Shown piece after piece: positions 8,631-17,255 of a DNA stretch of 64,000 nt (within the stretch, counting starts at the first letter, position 1; each line of letters starts with the position of its first letter). The stretch is from positions 806,001 through 870,000 of the forward strand of contig NZ_JAAIKE010000001.1 of the NCBI RefSeq assembly GCF_010915705.1, read 5' to 3'. The notes beneath the pieces were generated by a model. The model did no database searches and was not told the origin of the DNA. It saw only the letters and a list, made by a program, of their open reading frames with translations. The DNA comes from Pseudotabrizicola algicola. GTDB taxonomy: Bacteria; Pseudomonadota; Alphaproteobacteria; Rhodobacterales; Rhodobacteraceae. The position numbers were made by a program, and so were the translations under genes.

Positions 8631-9031
8631 GCGTGATCGTCACCGATACAGGCTTTACGCCCGCCACCCCCGTTGCCTCGGTCCCTCTGGCCGAGATTGA
8701 CCGCCATAACGGTGTGCTCGATCTGGCGCATACCGATGATCCGGCCTTGGTGCAGCCGTATCTGGCGAGCCTGCGCCTCATCCGCATCTCCTTCCCCGCC
8801 TTCAACGATGGCCGCGCCTTCACCATCGCGCGCCGTCTGCGCATGTTCGGCTATTCGGGCGAATTGCGCGCGACGGGGCCGGTGATTGCCGATCAATATG
8901 CGATGGCGCGGCGCGTCGGCTTTGACTCGGTGGAAATCCCTGATGAGCTCGCCGCCCGCCAGCCTGCCGAGCAGTGGGTGTTCCGCGCCGACTGGCAGGC
9001 GCATGACTATCAGGCCCGTTTGCGCGCCTGA
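8627..9031 (+). CDS. DUF934 (oxidoreductase-associated) protein
   Basis: A 134-aa cytosolic protein, MSVIVTDTGFTP. It contains the DUF934 core: SFPAFNDGRAFTIARRLR, then ELRATGPVIADQYAMARRVGFDSVEI. Members sit beside cysH/cysI in many proteobacteria and are called putative oxidoreductases, but they show no clear cofactor motif here. It overlaps cysH by 4 bp. Its role is presumably accessory to sulfite formation or reduction. Confidence 0.9.
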   Translation: MSVIVTDTGFTPATPVASVPLAEIDRHNGVLDLAHTDDPALVQPYLASLRLIRISFPAFNDGRAFTIARRLRMFGYSGELRATGPVIADQYAMARRVGFDSVEIPDELAARQPAEQWVFRADWQAHDYQARLRA

Positions 9032-9104
9032 CCCGCTGCCGCTTTCCTCTGATATGGATCAAAGCTAAAAGGAAGGGTCCGGGATATCCCCGGACATATA
9101 TCTC

Positions 9105-9941
9105 ATGACCGAAGTGACCCTGATGACCGATGCCGCCGCGCCCGCTCCGACCGCCAAACCGCACCTGCCCGATGCAGCCCGCGTGACCTCAGTCACCCAT
9201 TGGACGGACCGGCTGTTTTCCTTCCGCGTCGAGCGCCCGCGCAGCCTGCGGTTCCGTTCGGGCGAGTTCGTGATGATCGGGCTTCTGGGTGACAATGGCA
9301 AACCGCTCTTGCGCGCCTATTCCATCGCATCGCCCGCCTGGGATGAAGAACTGGAGTTCTACTCGATCAAGGTTCCCGATGGCCCGCTGACCAGCCGTTT
9401 GCAGCACATCAAGGTCGGCGACGAGATCATCCTGCGCCCCAAGCCGGTGGGCACGCTGGTGCATGACGCTCTGCTGCCGGGCAAGCGGCTGTGGTTCCTT
9501 GCCACCGGCACCGGGCTTGCGCCCTTCGCCTCGCTGATGCGCGAGCCCGAGACATATGAAAAATACGATCAGGTCATCATGATGCACACCTGCCGCGAGG
9601 TTGCCGAACTCGAATATGGCCGCCAGCTTGTGGAAAGCCTCAAGGATGACCCGCTGATCGGCGAATTGGTCGGCGACAAACTGCTTTACTACCCCACAAC
9701 CACGCGTGAGGCGTTCCCCCGCATGGGCCGCGTCACCGACAATCTGTCGTCGGGCAAGGTCTTTGCCGATCTGGGACTGCCCCCGATGAACCGCGATGAA
9801 GACCGCGCAATGGTCTGCGGCAGCCTCGCCTTCAACATTGATGTCAAGAAAATCCTCGAAGGCTTCGGCCTGACCGAAGGGGCCAATTCCGATCCGCAGC
9901 AGTTCGTGGTCGAAAAAGCCTTTGTTGGCGACGGGATCTGA
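9105..9941 (+). CDS. fpr: Ferredoxin--NADP(+) reductase
   Basis: A 278-aa bacterial FNR with an FAD-binding barrel (RAYSIASPAWDEELEFYSIK, about residues 66-85) and an NADP-binding half (FLATGTGLAPFASLMREPE, around 134-152), ending in VEKAFVGDGI. It should pass electrons from NADPH to ferredoxin. As the last gene of the cys operon it is the probable electron source for the siroheme sulfite reductase, replacing CysJ. The 73-bp gap after DUF934 may hold its own promoter. A strong terminator follows. Confidence 0.95.
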   Translation: MTEVTLMTDAAAPAPTAKPHLPDAARVTSVTHWTDRLFSFRVERPRSLRFRSGEFVMIGLLGDNGKPLLRAYSIASPAWDEELEFYSIKVPDGPLTSRLQHIKVGDEIILRPKPVGTLVHDALLPGKRLWFLATGTGLAPFASLMREPETYEKYDQVIMMHTCREVAELEYGRQLVESLKDDPLIGELVGDKLLYYPTTTREAFPRMGRVTDNLSSGKVFADLGLPPMNRDEDRAMVCGSLAFNIDVKKILEGFGLTEGANSDPQQFVVEKAFVGDGI

Positions 9942-9956
9942 ACCAATCTGCCCAAA

Positions 9957-9987
9957 CAAAAAGGCCGCGCAAATCGCGCGGCCTTTT
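9957..9987. terminator. Bidirectional rho-independent terminator after fpr
   Basis: A 10-bp perfect stem (AAGGCCGCGC, loop AAATC, GCGCGGCCTT) flanked by A-run on the left and T-run on the right. It is placed between the convergent fpr and the Ala-rich gene and can serve both. Confidence 0.9.
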
Positions 9988-10005
9988 CCATTTTGAACCT
10001 CAGGA

Positions 10006-10683
10006 TCAGAGCCCGAGCGCGGCCTTGACCTGAGCGATCACACCGTCGAGCAGCGCCGGGTTGGACGCAGCCGAGTCGACAGCCGATTTCAGCGTGGTCT
10101 TGGTGGTGGCATCCAGCGTGGATGCGTCGATCAGGGCCTTGACCGCGTCAGCATTGAAATTGGCCGGATCAAGTGCAGCGGCCCCTGCGGTTGCAGCACT
10201 CGCAGCAGCTTCGCTTGCGGCGTCCGCAGCAGATTCCGCCGCTTCGCTGGCGGCATTGGCAGCCTCTGCGCCTGCGTCGGTCGCAGCATCGGCAGCCTCT
10301 TGCACTGCGTCGGCAGCAGCCGCAGCAGCGCCTTGTGCAGCCTGGGCGGCCTCGGCGGCAGCAGCTTCGGCGGCAGCCGCCGCTTCTTCGGCAGCCGCAG
10401 TCGCAGCGGCCTGTTCAGCCGCAAGCGCGGCAGCCGCTTCTTCGGCGGCGGCGGCAGCAGCCGCCTCGGCTTCCGCAGCGGCCGCAGCCGCCGCTTCTTC
10501 AGCGGCCCGAGCTTCCGCAGCCGCAGCCGCAGCAGCCTCTTCGGCCGCGCGCTGCGCCGGCACATAGCTGAACTGGTAATACCCACCAGCTGCCAGCAGA
10601 ACAACGATCGCCCCGATGATGACGCTCTTGTTGACGCCCGAGCCCTTTGCGGTCTCAACCTTGTTGCTGTCTTTGTTTTCCAT
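10006..10683 (-). CDS. Membrane-anchored poly-Ala/Glu helical protein
   Basis: A 225-aa protein starting MENKDSNKVE behind a GGGAG site. It has a charged N-terminus and one transmembrane helix (about 20-40). Residues 45-170 are almost entirely Ala with regularly spaced Glu, predicted as one long rod-like helix. A compact C-terminal segment follows (171-225, LDPANFNADAVKALIDASTL to QVKAALGL). Topology suggests an inner-membrane anchor with a periplasmic rod. I do not recognise a functional family. The repeated GCN codons make the opposite strand look open as well; the minus strand is chosen for its start signal, transmembrane helix and terminator. Confidence 0.75.
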   Translation of the reverse strand: MENKDSNKVETAKGSGVNKSVIIGAIVVLLAAGGYYQFSYVPAQRAAEEAAAAAAAEARAAEEAAAAAAAEAEAAAAAAAEEAAAALAAEQAAATAAAEEAAAAAEAAAAEAAQAAQGAAAAAADAVQEAADAATDAGAEAANAASEAAESAADAASEAAASAATAGAAALDPANFNADAVKALIDASTLDATTKTTLKSAVDSAASNPALLDGVIAQVKAALGL

Positions 10684-10851
10684 ATTCAGTCTCCCATTCC
10701 CGGGTGTCCCGCCCGGTTCTGGCGCCCATATGGCATTTGACATCCCGGATGAAAAGACCTTGCGCTGCAATGCAGCATGAGATCAGCCCCCCAAGGCCCC
10801 GCTTTCCGAGAAAAACCGCACGTTTGCACGCCGCGCGGATGATGAATGGCA

Positions 10852-10879
10852 TTGAACACAAAGCCGGGGAAGTTTATCT
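10852..10879 (+). promoter_or_regulatory. infC: Candidate promoter of infC
   Basis: TTGAAC (10852-10857), 16-nt spacer, TTATCT (10874-10879), 38 bp before the infC start codon. Nothing else distinctive is seen in the 233-bp gap 10684-10916. Confidence 0.4.
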
Positions 10880-10916
10880 TCTCCGCGCTTGAGCAAACCA
10901 CAAAAGGACGCACACC

Positions 10917-11462
10917 ATAGCCCGCAGACCCCACAACGCCCCGCCGCAACGTGACACCGGCCCGCGCATCAACGACCGGATCCGCAGCCCGGAAATCCGC
11001 CTGATCGGTGCGGACGGCGAAAACGTCGGCGTCGTGACGCCGGCCCGTGCCTTGGCCATGGCGGAAGAGGCCGGACTCGATCTGGTCGAGATCAGCCCGA
11101 ATGCCGAACCTCCGGTCTGCAAGATCATGGATTTCGGCAAGTTCAAGTATGAGACGCAAAAGCGCGAAGCCGAAGCGCGCAAAAAGCAGCACATCATCGA
11201 GATCAAGGAAATCAAGTTCCGTCCCGGCACCGACACGCATGACTATGATGTCAAGATGCGCTCGGTCCTGAAGTTTCTCGGCGAAGGCGACAAGGTAAAG
11301 GTGACCTTGCGTTTCCGTGGCCGTGAAATGGCGCACCAGGAACTGGGGCTGGAATTGCTCAACCGCGTGGCCGCCGACGTCGCACAGGCCGAAGCCGGCA
11401 AGGTGGAATCCTTCCCGCGCCTTGAAGGGCGCCAAATGGTGATGATGATCGGCCCGAAGTGA
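10917..11462 (+). CDS. infC: Translation initiation factor IF-3, ATA start codon
   Basis: A 181-aa IF-3 that prevents 50S joining and proofreads the initiator tRNA-start codon pair on the 30S subunit. The conserved N-domain ([20 protein letters not shown], then [12 protein letters not shown]) and C-domain ([36 protein letters not shown]) are complete. The frame contains no ATG/GTG/TTG between the stop at 10890 and 11025. The only start that keeps the N-domain is ATA at 10917, 8 nt after AGGA, giving [18 protein letters not shown]. infC genes typically use rare starts, allowing IF-3 to repress its own synthesis. An ATG at 11034 would delete the N-domain and was rejected. Confidence 0.93.
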   Translation: MARRPHNAPPQRDTGPRINDRIRSPEIRLIGADGENVGVVTPARALAMAEEAGLDLVEISPNAEPPVCKIMDFGKFKYETQKREAEARKKQHIIEIKEIKFRPGTDTHDYDVKMRSVLKFLGEGDKVKVTLRFRGREMAHQELGLELLNRVAADVAQAEAGKVESFPRLEGRQMVMMIGPK

Positions 11463-11518
11463 GGGGCAGAGTTTTCGCAGAAAATTCGTGCGTGGCACAT
11501 GTTGCGCACTTTCACGAC

Positions 11519-11541
11519 AGGGGGCCGCTTTGGCCCCCTTT
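11519..11541. terminator. Bidirectional terminator between infC and the molybdopterin-binding gene
   Basis: GGGGGCC, 5-nt loop GCTTT, GGCCCCC, followed by TTT. It lies between convergent genes, 57 bp after infC and 4 bp after the stop of the gene on the other strand. Confidence 0.75.
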
Positions 11542-11544
11542 CCA

Positions 11545-12570
11545 TTAACCGCCCCGCCCTTCGCGCGGCTGTGGCCGGATCGGAATTTCCTTCAAAAGTC
11601 CGCCCACCCCCATGGCGGCGATGTCGTCATCATGAAGCGGCAATCCGCAGGCCAGCCGCTCCAGCACCCAGTCCGCGCCGTTCAGCGCGGGGCTGCGCGC
11701 ACAGCCCGGCAAGCCGATCACCGGCCGCGCGCCCAGGCTGCCGTAAAACAACAGGTTTCCGGGGTCCACCGGCATGCCAAATCGTGCCACCACCCCGCCT
11801 GCGAGGCGCAGCCCCTCGGGCGCGGTATCCAGCAGATCAGACGTGGCCGATCCTGTCAGGACCAGAACCATCGCGCCGCGCGCCGCCCGAAGCGCCGCTG
11901 CAATCGCAGCCTCGTCATGCGGCACCGTCAGGCATTCGGCCAACCGCATGCCAAGGGCGTGCAACCGCGCCTCTACCGAGGCGCGTGCCTTGCTGGCCAG
12001 CTTGTCCGGCAGGCCCGCCACCTCTGTCAGGATCAGACTGGCATCTTCGTGCAGCACCGGCCGCACCCGAATTGCCCCGCGCGCCAGATCACAGGCCCGG
12101 GACAGGTCTTCCGCACCCACCGCATAGCTGATGATCTTGACCGTGCCGACCAGCATTCCGGCTTCGACCCGCGCATATGGCACCAGCGTTGCCAGCGTGA
12201 TCGAAGGATCGATCCGGTTCAACGCATGGACGGCAGCCACATCCATCTCGACCACACCCGGCCCCACTGCATTCAGGTTGACCCGTCCGGTGAATGCGGG
12301 CGTCAGGCGCAGACCGGCCGCTGTAGGGTCCGGCACCAGCGCCTCGGCAAGCCGCGTCGCGGCGCTGTCCTCGTCCACATCCCCCGCCTCCAGCCGCGCC
12401 ACCATCACCTGTGCCACACCTGCGGCCCGCAGATAGGCGATCTCGGCGGGGCCAAGCACCACGCCCTTGCGAAGGCGCGCCGCCATCCCCGGCTCCAGCT
12501 CCGCGCCCGGCACGGAATGGGCCAGAATCGCACCTTCGGCGTGATCGAGCGGCACCCGGGCAAAAATCAT
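11545..12570 (-). CDS. Molybdopterin-binding (MoeA/MogA-like) protein
   Basis: A 341-aa protein, MIFARVPLDHAEGAILAHSV. The N-terminal half resembles the PDEDSAA-type handle of MoeA-like proteins (AARLEAGDVDEDSAATRLAEAL). The C-terminal half is a MoCF-biosynthesis fold, with VLVLTGSATSDLLDTAPEGL and the PGNLLFYGSLGARPVIGLPGCARSP loop expected to hold molybdopterin. It overlaps xdhC by 4 bp, suggesting coupled translation and joint action in maturation of a xanthine-dehydrogenase-type molybdoenzyme. It is shorter than MoeA and probably not a housekeeping Mo insertase. Confidence 0.82.
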   Translation of the reverse strand: MIFARVPLDHAEGAILAHSVPGAELEPGMAARLRKGVVLGPAEIAYLRAAGVAQVMVARLEAGDVDEDSAATRLAEALVPDPTAAGLRLTPAFTGRVNLNAVGPGVVEMDVAAVHALNRIDPSITLATLVPYARVEAGMLVGTVKIISYAVGAEDLSRACDLARGAIRVRPVLHEDASLILTEVAGLPDKLASKARASVEARLHALGMRLAECLTVPHDEAAIAAALRAARGAMVLVLTGSATSDLLDTAPEGLRLAGGVVARFGMPVDPGNLLFYGSLGARPVIGLPGCARSPALNGADWVLERLACGLPLHDDDIAAMGVGGLLKEIPIRPQPREGRGG

Positions 12571-13559
12571 GCCCCCCTCCGCAGGCATTGGGTGATCTGC
12601 GCCAGAACCGACAAGGCAATCTCGGCGGGCGTCTTCGCGCCGATATCCAGCCCGACGGGGGCGTGGATACGCGCCAGCGCCTCCTCGGCCACACCCGCCG
12701 CGCGCAGACGCGCCAGCCGCTTGGCATGCGTGCGGGTCGAACCAAGGCAGCCAAGGTAAAAACACGGGCTGTCCAATGCCGCCATGATCGCGGGATCGTC
12801 AAGCTTGCTATCATGGGTCAGCGTCACCACGGCGGTGCGCGCATCGGGAGCGAGCGCGGCCATCGCCTCGTCGGGCCACGCCTCTGAAATCTCTTCGCCC
12901 GGAAAACGCTCGGCACTGCCAAAAGCGGCCCTCGGATCAATCAGGCTGGGCGCATAGCCACAACTGCGCGCCATCACCAGCAACGGCTGAGCAATATGGA
13001 CCGCCCCCACAACGATCAGGCGCAGCGGCGGATTATGCACGGCAATAAATCGCCCATCCGCTTCGACCCCGGATTTGTCCGAACGCAGACGGACATCGAC
13101 TGCGGGGTCTTCGCCCGGTTCGATCAGACGACGCTCCCATGACTCCAGCGAAATCGCATAGCCCCGCGCCTGCCGCGTGGCCCGCGCCGCGACAAGCGCG
13201 GCCAGCAGCGAAGGCGCAAGGCGCGCAGCCCCCTCGCCCACGGGTTCAACCAGAACTCGGATGGTGCCGCCGCAGGCTAGACCGACCGCAAAGGCGCTGT
13301 CATCGCTGACGCCATAGGTCAGCAGCCTTGGCTGGCCATCCTCCATGGCCTCCATCGCCTCATTCACCACAGCGCCCTCGACACAGCCGCCCGAGACCGA
13401 CCCCATGATCTGGCCAAGGCCGGAAATCGCCAGTTGGCTGCCTGCCTGACGCGGCGCGCTTCCCCAGGTTTCCACAACCGTTGCCAAGGCCGCGCCGATG
13501 CCGCTGCGATGCCAGTCCAGCGCGATTTCGGGAATCCGGTCGTGGTCGGCTATGCTCAT
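12567..13559 (-). CDS. xdhC: XdhC/CoxF family molybdenum-cofactor maturation protein
   Basis: A 330-aa protein with the XdhC N-domain (ALATVVETWGSAPRQAGSQL, GSVSGGCVEGAV, LACGGTIRVLVEP) and the Rossmann-like C-domain (LRLIVVGAVHIAQPL, VVTLTHDSKLDDPAI, YLGCLGS, HAPVGLDIGAKTPAEIALS). XdhC binds Mo cofactor, promotes its sulfuration and hands it to xanthine or CO dehydrogenase-type enzymes. The frame opens at 13586; the ATG at 13559 has GAGG at 5 nt and was preferred. No molybdo-hydroxylase structural gene is in the window, so the client must lie elsewhere. Confidence 0.9.
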   Translation of the reverse strand: MSIADHDRIPEIALDWHRSGIGAALATVVETWGSAPRQAGSQLAISGLGQIMGSVSGGCVEGAVVNEAMEAMEDGQPRLLTYGVSDDSAFAVGLACGGTIRVLVEPVGEGAARLAPSLLAALVAARATRQARGYAISLESWERRLIEPGEDPAVDVRLRSDKSGVEADGRFIAVHNPPLRLIVVGAVHIAQPLLVMARSCGYAPSLIDPRAAFGSAERFPGEEISEAWPDEAMAALAPDARTAVVTLTHDSKLDDPAIMAALDSPCFYLGCLGSTRTHAKRLARLRAAGVAEEALARIHAPVGLDIGAKTPAEIALSVLAQITQCLRRGA

Positions 13560-13670
13560 CTCATCCTCGCTGTCCGGCTCTTGCATGCCGATCAGGGCGA
13601 GTATGGGTCAGCAAAGCGCGCCTCGCCACTGCCAAAAGGTGTCATCCACCCTACATCCCCGCGCCGCCAT

Positions 13671-13704
13671 GAAAAAGCGCCGCAGGATGTGCTCCTGCGG
13701 CGCT
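13671..13704 (-). terminator. Strong terminator of the OmpA-family gene
   Basis: A perfect 12-bp stem (AGCGCCGCAGGA / TCCTGCGGCGCT, loop TGTGC) that on the minus strand is followed by TTTTT. It separates the OmpA-family gene from xdhC. Confidence 0.92.
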
Positions 13705-13726
13705 GTCTGTCTTGGCACTGGCGCGA

Positions 13727-15757
13727 TCAGCGCAGTGCGGCCGTGCTCATCAAAGGCGTGATGACGCGGATCACAGCACGGCGGTTGCGGCGCTCGTCTG
13801 CCTGCGTAGGAATGCGCAACTCGCTCTCTCCATAGCCCTGCACCACCATATTCTCTGGAGGGATCCCATAATACTCGGTCAGGGCAAGCGCGACCGATTC
13901 GGCCCGCCGGTCAGAAAGGGTAAGGTTGTAGGACGCTGAACCAACCGCATCGGTATGGCCTTCGATCAGGAACACCTCGCCGGGGTTGTCGAGCAAGATG
14001 TCGTTCATGATCCTGCCAATCGACGCCAGCTTGCGCGCCTCGGACGGACGGATGACTGCCGAGCCGGTGTCGAAGGTGATGTTGTCCACATCAATCGTCG
14101 CCGCCAATGCGCGCACCTGCGGTATCTCGCGGATCTGGCGCAGGCTGAAGGTGCGGCCCAAGGCACGGGCCTCTTCACGCGCCAAGGCCGCCTTGAGCGC
14201 CGCGTTGGAGTCATTGGTGGAAATCGTCACGCGATCGGCACGCGGGGCCGGAAGGGTCGTCACGTCGATACGTTCCTCCCGCACCAGATCATTGATCAGC
14301 ACCACTTCATTGCCGCGCGCGTCATAGGTTGCACGGCGCAGAACACGGCCCGATGCGTCGCGGATGGTCACCACCTGCGTGCCATCTGCGCGGTCCACCG
14401 TCGAGCGGGTCGAGCCATCGCTGAAGGTCTCGGTGCGCACGGTGGCACCCGGACGGCGGAGCAGGGTGTCATCGTCCTTGTAAACCACGAAGTTGCCTTG
14501 CGGATCACGCACGACGACACGGTCGCCGGTGTTTTCAACCACCTCGCGCCCGTCGCTCAGCACCTTGCCGACCACCAGGGCCCCCAAGGCGAGCAGCCCG
14601 ACCTTTTCAAGGTTGGACAGGCCAGAGCGGCGGTTTTCGCCCACGGCCGTTGGAGCGGCGGTGAACTCTTCGGAGGAAGAGCGGGTGTTTTCCTCGGTCA
14701 CCGTGGTGACAGTCACGGTTTCAGGCTCGGGCTGCGGGGCGGGGGTGGTGGCGCCCTCGGCGGTGCCCTCGGGTGCGGTCTCCTGAATCAGGCCCAAGGC
14801 TGCAGCGGCGGCTGCGACGCCGCCCAGCACCTCTGCCGCATCGCCTTCGGTTTCTGCGGCGGGCGGGGCGGTGAGCAGTTGCAGGAGCGTCTGGTTTTCC
14901 TCCTCGCTCACCACAGGTACGTCCACCGGCTCCTCCGGCGCGGCTTCGGCAGCAGGCTCAGCGACTGCTTCCGGCGCGGGTTCGGCCACTGTGTCGGTGA
15001 CGGGCGCCTCGCCGGTCGGCTCGCTCGTCGGGGCGGCTTCCCCTTCGGCCTCCGGCTCCGCCGTAATTCCGACGGTTGCATCGGCCTCGGGTGTCTCGGC
15101 GGCTTCTTCCGTCAGCGGTGCGGGTTCGGCCTCCGCGGCGGGTTCGGCAACTTCCGGCTCTGCGGTCTCCGGCTCTGCGGAGACCTCGGCTTCAACCTCG
15201 GCTTCCGCAGCTGCTGCCGCCTCTGCCTCGGCGGCTTCGCGTGCCACGCGCGACGCCTCTTCTTCGGCAGCGGCCTCTGCGGCGGCCTGTTCGGCGGCGG
15301 CAGCTTCGGCAGCAGCGGCGGCTTCGGCTTCGGCAGCCTCTGCGGCAAGGCGCGCGGCCTCTGCCGCTTCTTCCTCAGCAGCAGCCGTTTGCTCGGCAGC
15401 AGCCGCTGCGGCAGCTTCTGCCTCGGCCTCGGCAGCGGCTTCGGCGGCGCGCGCTGCCTCGGCGGCCACATCGGCGGCGACGGCAGCCTCGGCTGCAGCG
15501 CGCGCGGCCTCTTCCGCGGCAGCGGCCTCGGCCTTCAATTGCGCCTCGTTCCCGTCAAGCACCTGCTGTGCAATCTCCTCAGGGTCGCAGTCTTGCCCGG
15601 CCAGAACGGAGCACAGAACCGAGCCATCGGCTGCAAGCACAGAACCATCCTCGGCGATGGTCAGGTCCAGATCGGCACTTTGCGCCATCAAGGGCCAAGG
15701 CGTGATCGGGGTCAGGGCAAGCGACAATACGGTTGTCGTGGTAAGCAGGCGTTTCAT
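13727..15757 (-). CDS. OmpA-family protein with long Ala/Glu-rich region
   Basis: A 676-aa exported protein. Residues 1-25 are a signal peptide (MKRLLTTTTVLSLALTP). Two cysteines (C49, C57) follow, then an Ala/Glu-rich segment of about 220 residues (75-300) and a hydrophobic patch (LGALVVGKVLSDG). A beta-rich linker comes next (DRVVVRDPQGNFVVYKDDDT and two similar repeats), then a C-terminal OmpA peptidoglycan-binding domain of about 115 residues (NITFDTGSAVIRPSEA, IEGHTDAVGSASYN, SDRRAESV). It probably links the outer membrane or periplasm to the cell wall through a long rod. Start chosen at AAGGA-preceded ATG 15757. It sits between the VWA and xdhC genes but has its own terminator. Confidence 0.88.
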   Translation of the reverse strand: MKRLLTTTTVLSLALTPITPWPLMAQSADLDLTIAEDGSVLAADGSVLCSVLAGQDCDPEEIAQQVLDGNEAQLKAEAAAAEEAARAAAEAAVAADVAAEAARAAEAAAEAEAEAAAAAAAEQTAAAEEEAAEAARLAAEAAEAEAAAAAEAAAAEQAAAEAAAEEEASRVAREAAEAEAAAAAEAEVEAEVSAEPETAEPEVAEPAAEAEPAPLTEEAAETPEADATVGITAEPEAEGEAAPTSEPTGEAPVTDTVAEPAPEAVAEPAAEAAPEEPVDVPVVSEEENQTLLQLLTAPPAAETEGDAAEVLGGVAAAAAALGLIQETAPEGTAEGATTPAPQPEPETVTVTTVTEENTRSSSEEFTAAPTAVGENRRSGLSNLEKVGLLALGALVVGKVLSDGREVVENTGDRVVVRDPQGNFVVYKDDDTLLRRPGATVRTETFSDGSTRSTVDRADGTQVVTIRDASGRVLRRATYDARGNEVVLINDLVREERIDVTTLPAPRADRVTISTNDSNAALKAALAREEARALGRTFSLRQIREIPQVRALAATIDVDNITFDTGSAVIRPSEARKLASIGRIMNDILLDNPGEVFLIEGHTDAVGSASYNLTLSDRRAESVALALTEYYGIPPENMVVQGYGESELRIPTQADERRNRRAVIRVITPLMSTAALR

Positions 15758-15917
15758 GATCTTCCTTTCGCATGGCACCAGCCAAAGCCGCAGCAGCGAC
15801 TCGGGCCGCCGTTAAGCATGGCAGGACCCTAGGGCGCGGGGCTTTGCTATGCGATAACAAGCGCCGATCAGGACCACTTACAGCTCAACTCACGCCCCTT
15901 AACGCGCAATGCCGCTG

Positions 15918-17180
15918 TCAGGTTCCCGAGATAAGGCGCAAGAGGCGCTGCTTTTCGCCGCCATCCCCCGGGTTGGAAATCGCATCGGCCAAAGCTTCAA
16001 GCGAGGCAACCGAATGTCCGGCGCGGAATGCGTCGCAATGCGGCAGCATCGCCCGTATGCCTTGCGCCTTGGGGGCAAAACCATCCCATCGCAGCAGCGG
16101 GTTAAGCCATATCAGCCGACGACAGGACAGATGCAGCCGCTCCATTTGCCAGGCGAGCGCACCGCTGTCATCCCTGTCAAGCCCGTCGGTGATCAGCAGA
16201 ACCACCGCGCCCTGCCCCAGCACGCGGCGCGACCAATCCCGGTTGAACGCCGCGAGCGAAGCCCCGATCCGCGTGCCCCCCGACCAATCCTGCGCCTCGG
16301 CCCCTGCTGCCCGCAACGCGGCATCCACATCGCGGTTCTTCAGATGGCGCGTGATGTTGGTCAGTTGCGTGCCGAAGGTAAAGGCATGCACCCGCGACCA
16401 GCCCTGCCCCTGTCGGTTCGCCACCGCATGAACAAAATGCAGGATGATGCGGGAATACTGGCTCATAGATCCGGAAATATCGCACAGGACCACGAGATTG
16501 GGCCAGCGCAGGCGCGGGGCCTTCATCGCAAGCCGAGTGATCTCGCCCCCCTGCCGCAAGGACCCGCGCAGACTGCGCCGCAGGTCAACCTGCTTGCCCG
16601 CGGCAAAAACACGGCTGCGGCGGGTGACCAGAGGGCGAACCGGCAGGCTGAGGCGCGCCAGCATGCGCTTTGCCTGTTCCATCTCCTCGACCGACATCTG
16701 CTCGAAATCGAGCGTGCGAAGCCGCTCCTCATGGCTCATGGTCGCACTGGCATCGATCTCGATCTCGGCGTCTTCGTCCGGCGCTTCCTCGCGGCTCGGC
16801 AGATCGCGCTCGGCTCCGTCTAGCAGAGCTTGCGCCGCCCGTTTCTCTGCCGCATCCGCCAGCCTTTCCTCTTGCAGCCCATGGACCGAGGGAATCAGCA
16901 GGCTCATCATATGGTCTAGATACTTGGGGTCCCGCCAGAACAGGCGAAACACCTGTTCATAAATCACGCGTTCTTCGGGGCGGCCGACAAAGCAGGCGTG
17001 CAAGGTCCAGTAAAAATCCGCCCGCTCGGAAAACCCCGCGACCTCCACCGCGCGAATGGCATCAAGAACGCGCCCAGGACCGATGGGCAGGCCCGCTTTG
17101 CGCAGCGCCCGCGCGAAATGGGTGATGTTATGCGCAAGCTTGCCATCTTCGGGAATCTCAAGCGGAGCATAGACGGCCAT
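15918..17180 (-). CDS. VWA-domain protein, CoxE-like
   Basis: A 420-aa cytosolic protein of the CoxE/VWA family. The N-terminal helical part (1-110) is followed by an acidic linker (130-145) and a VWA domain with the metal-ion site DISGSMS at 234-240, plus a second Thr/Asp pair in GGTRIGASL and LLITDGLDRD. With MoxR ATPases, CoxE proteins act as metal-dependent chaperones; in carboxydotrophs the CoxD/CoxE pair is needed to build the CuMo centre of CO dehydrogenase. It follows the MoxR gene by 75 bp on the same strand. Whether a CO-dehydrogenase-like client exists here is unknown. Confidence 0.88.
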   Translation of the reverse strand: MAVYAPLEIPEDGKLAHNITHFARALRKAGLPIGPGRVLDAIRAVEVAGFSERADFYWTLHACFVGRPEERVIYEQVFRLFWRDPKYLDHMMSLLIPSVHGLQEERLADAAEKRAAQALLDGAERDLPSREEAPDEDAEIEIDASATMSHEERLRTLDFEQMSVEEMEQAKRMLARLSLPVRPLVTRRSRVFAAGKQVDLRRSLRGSLRQGGEITRLAMKAPRLRWPNLVVLCDISGSMSQYSRIILHFVHAVANRQGQGWSRVHAFTFGTQLTNITRHLKNRDVDAALRAAGAEAQDWSGGTRIGASLAAFNRDWSRRVLGQGAVVLLITDGLDRDDSGALAWQMERLHLSCRRLIWLNPLLRWDGFAPKAQGIRAMLPHCDAFRAGHSVASLEALADAISNPGDGGEKQRLLRLISGT

Positions 17181-17255
17181 TCTTGCACCGGCAGGGTCAC
17201 CCCGACCGCCCCTCTTTTACTATGACCAGACAGGATGACAGGCCGGCAGGCAAGG

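Noticed and set aside
11034-11462. infC starting at ATG 11034
   Set aside because: This would remove the conserved IF-3 N-terminal domain, whose codons are intact upstream.
13955-15832. Long plus-strand frame rich in Gly/Cys/Phe opposite the OmpA-family gene
   Set aside because: It is the complement of repeated Ala/Glu codons. The minus strand has a signal peptide, an OmpA domain, an RBS and a terminator.
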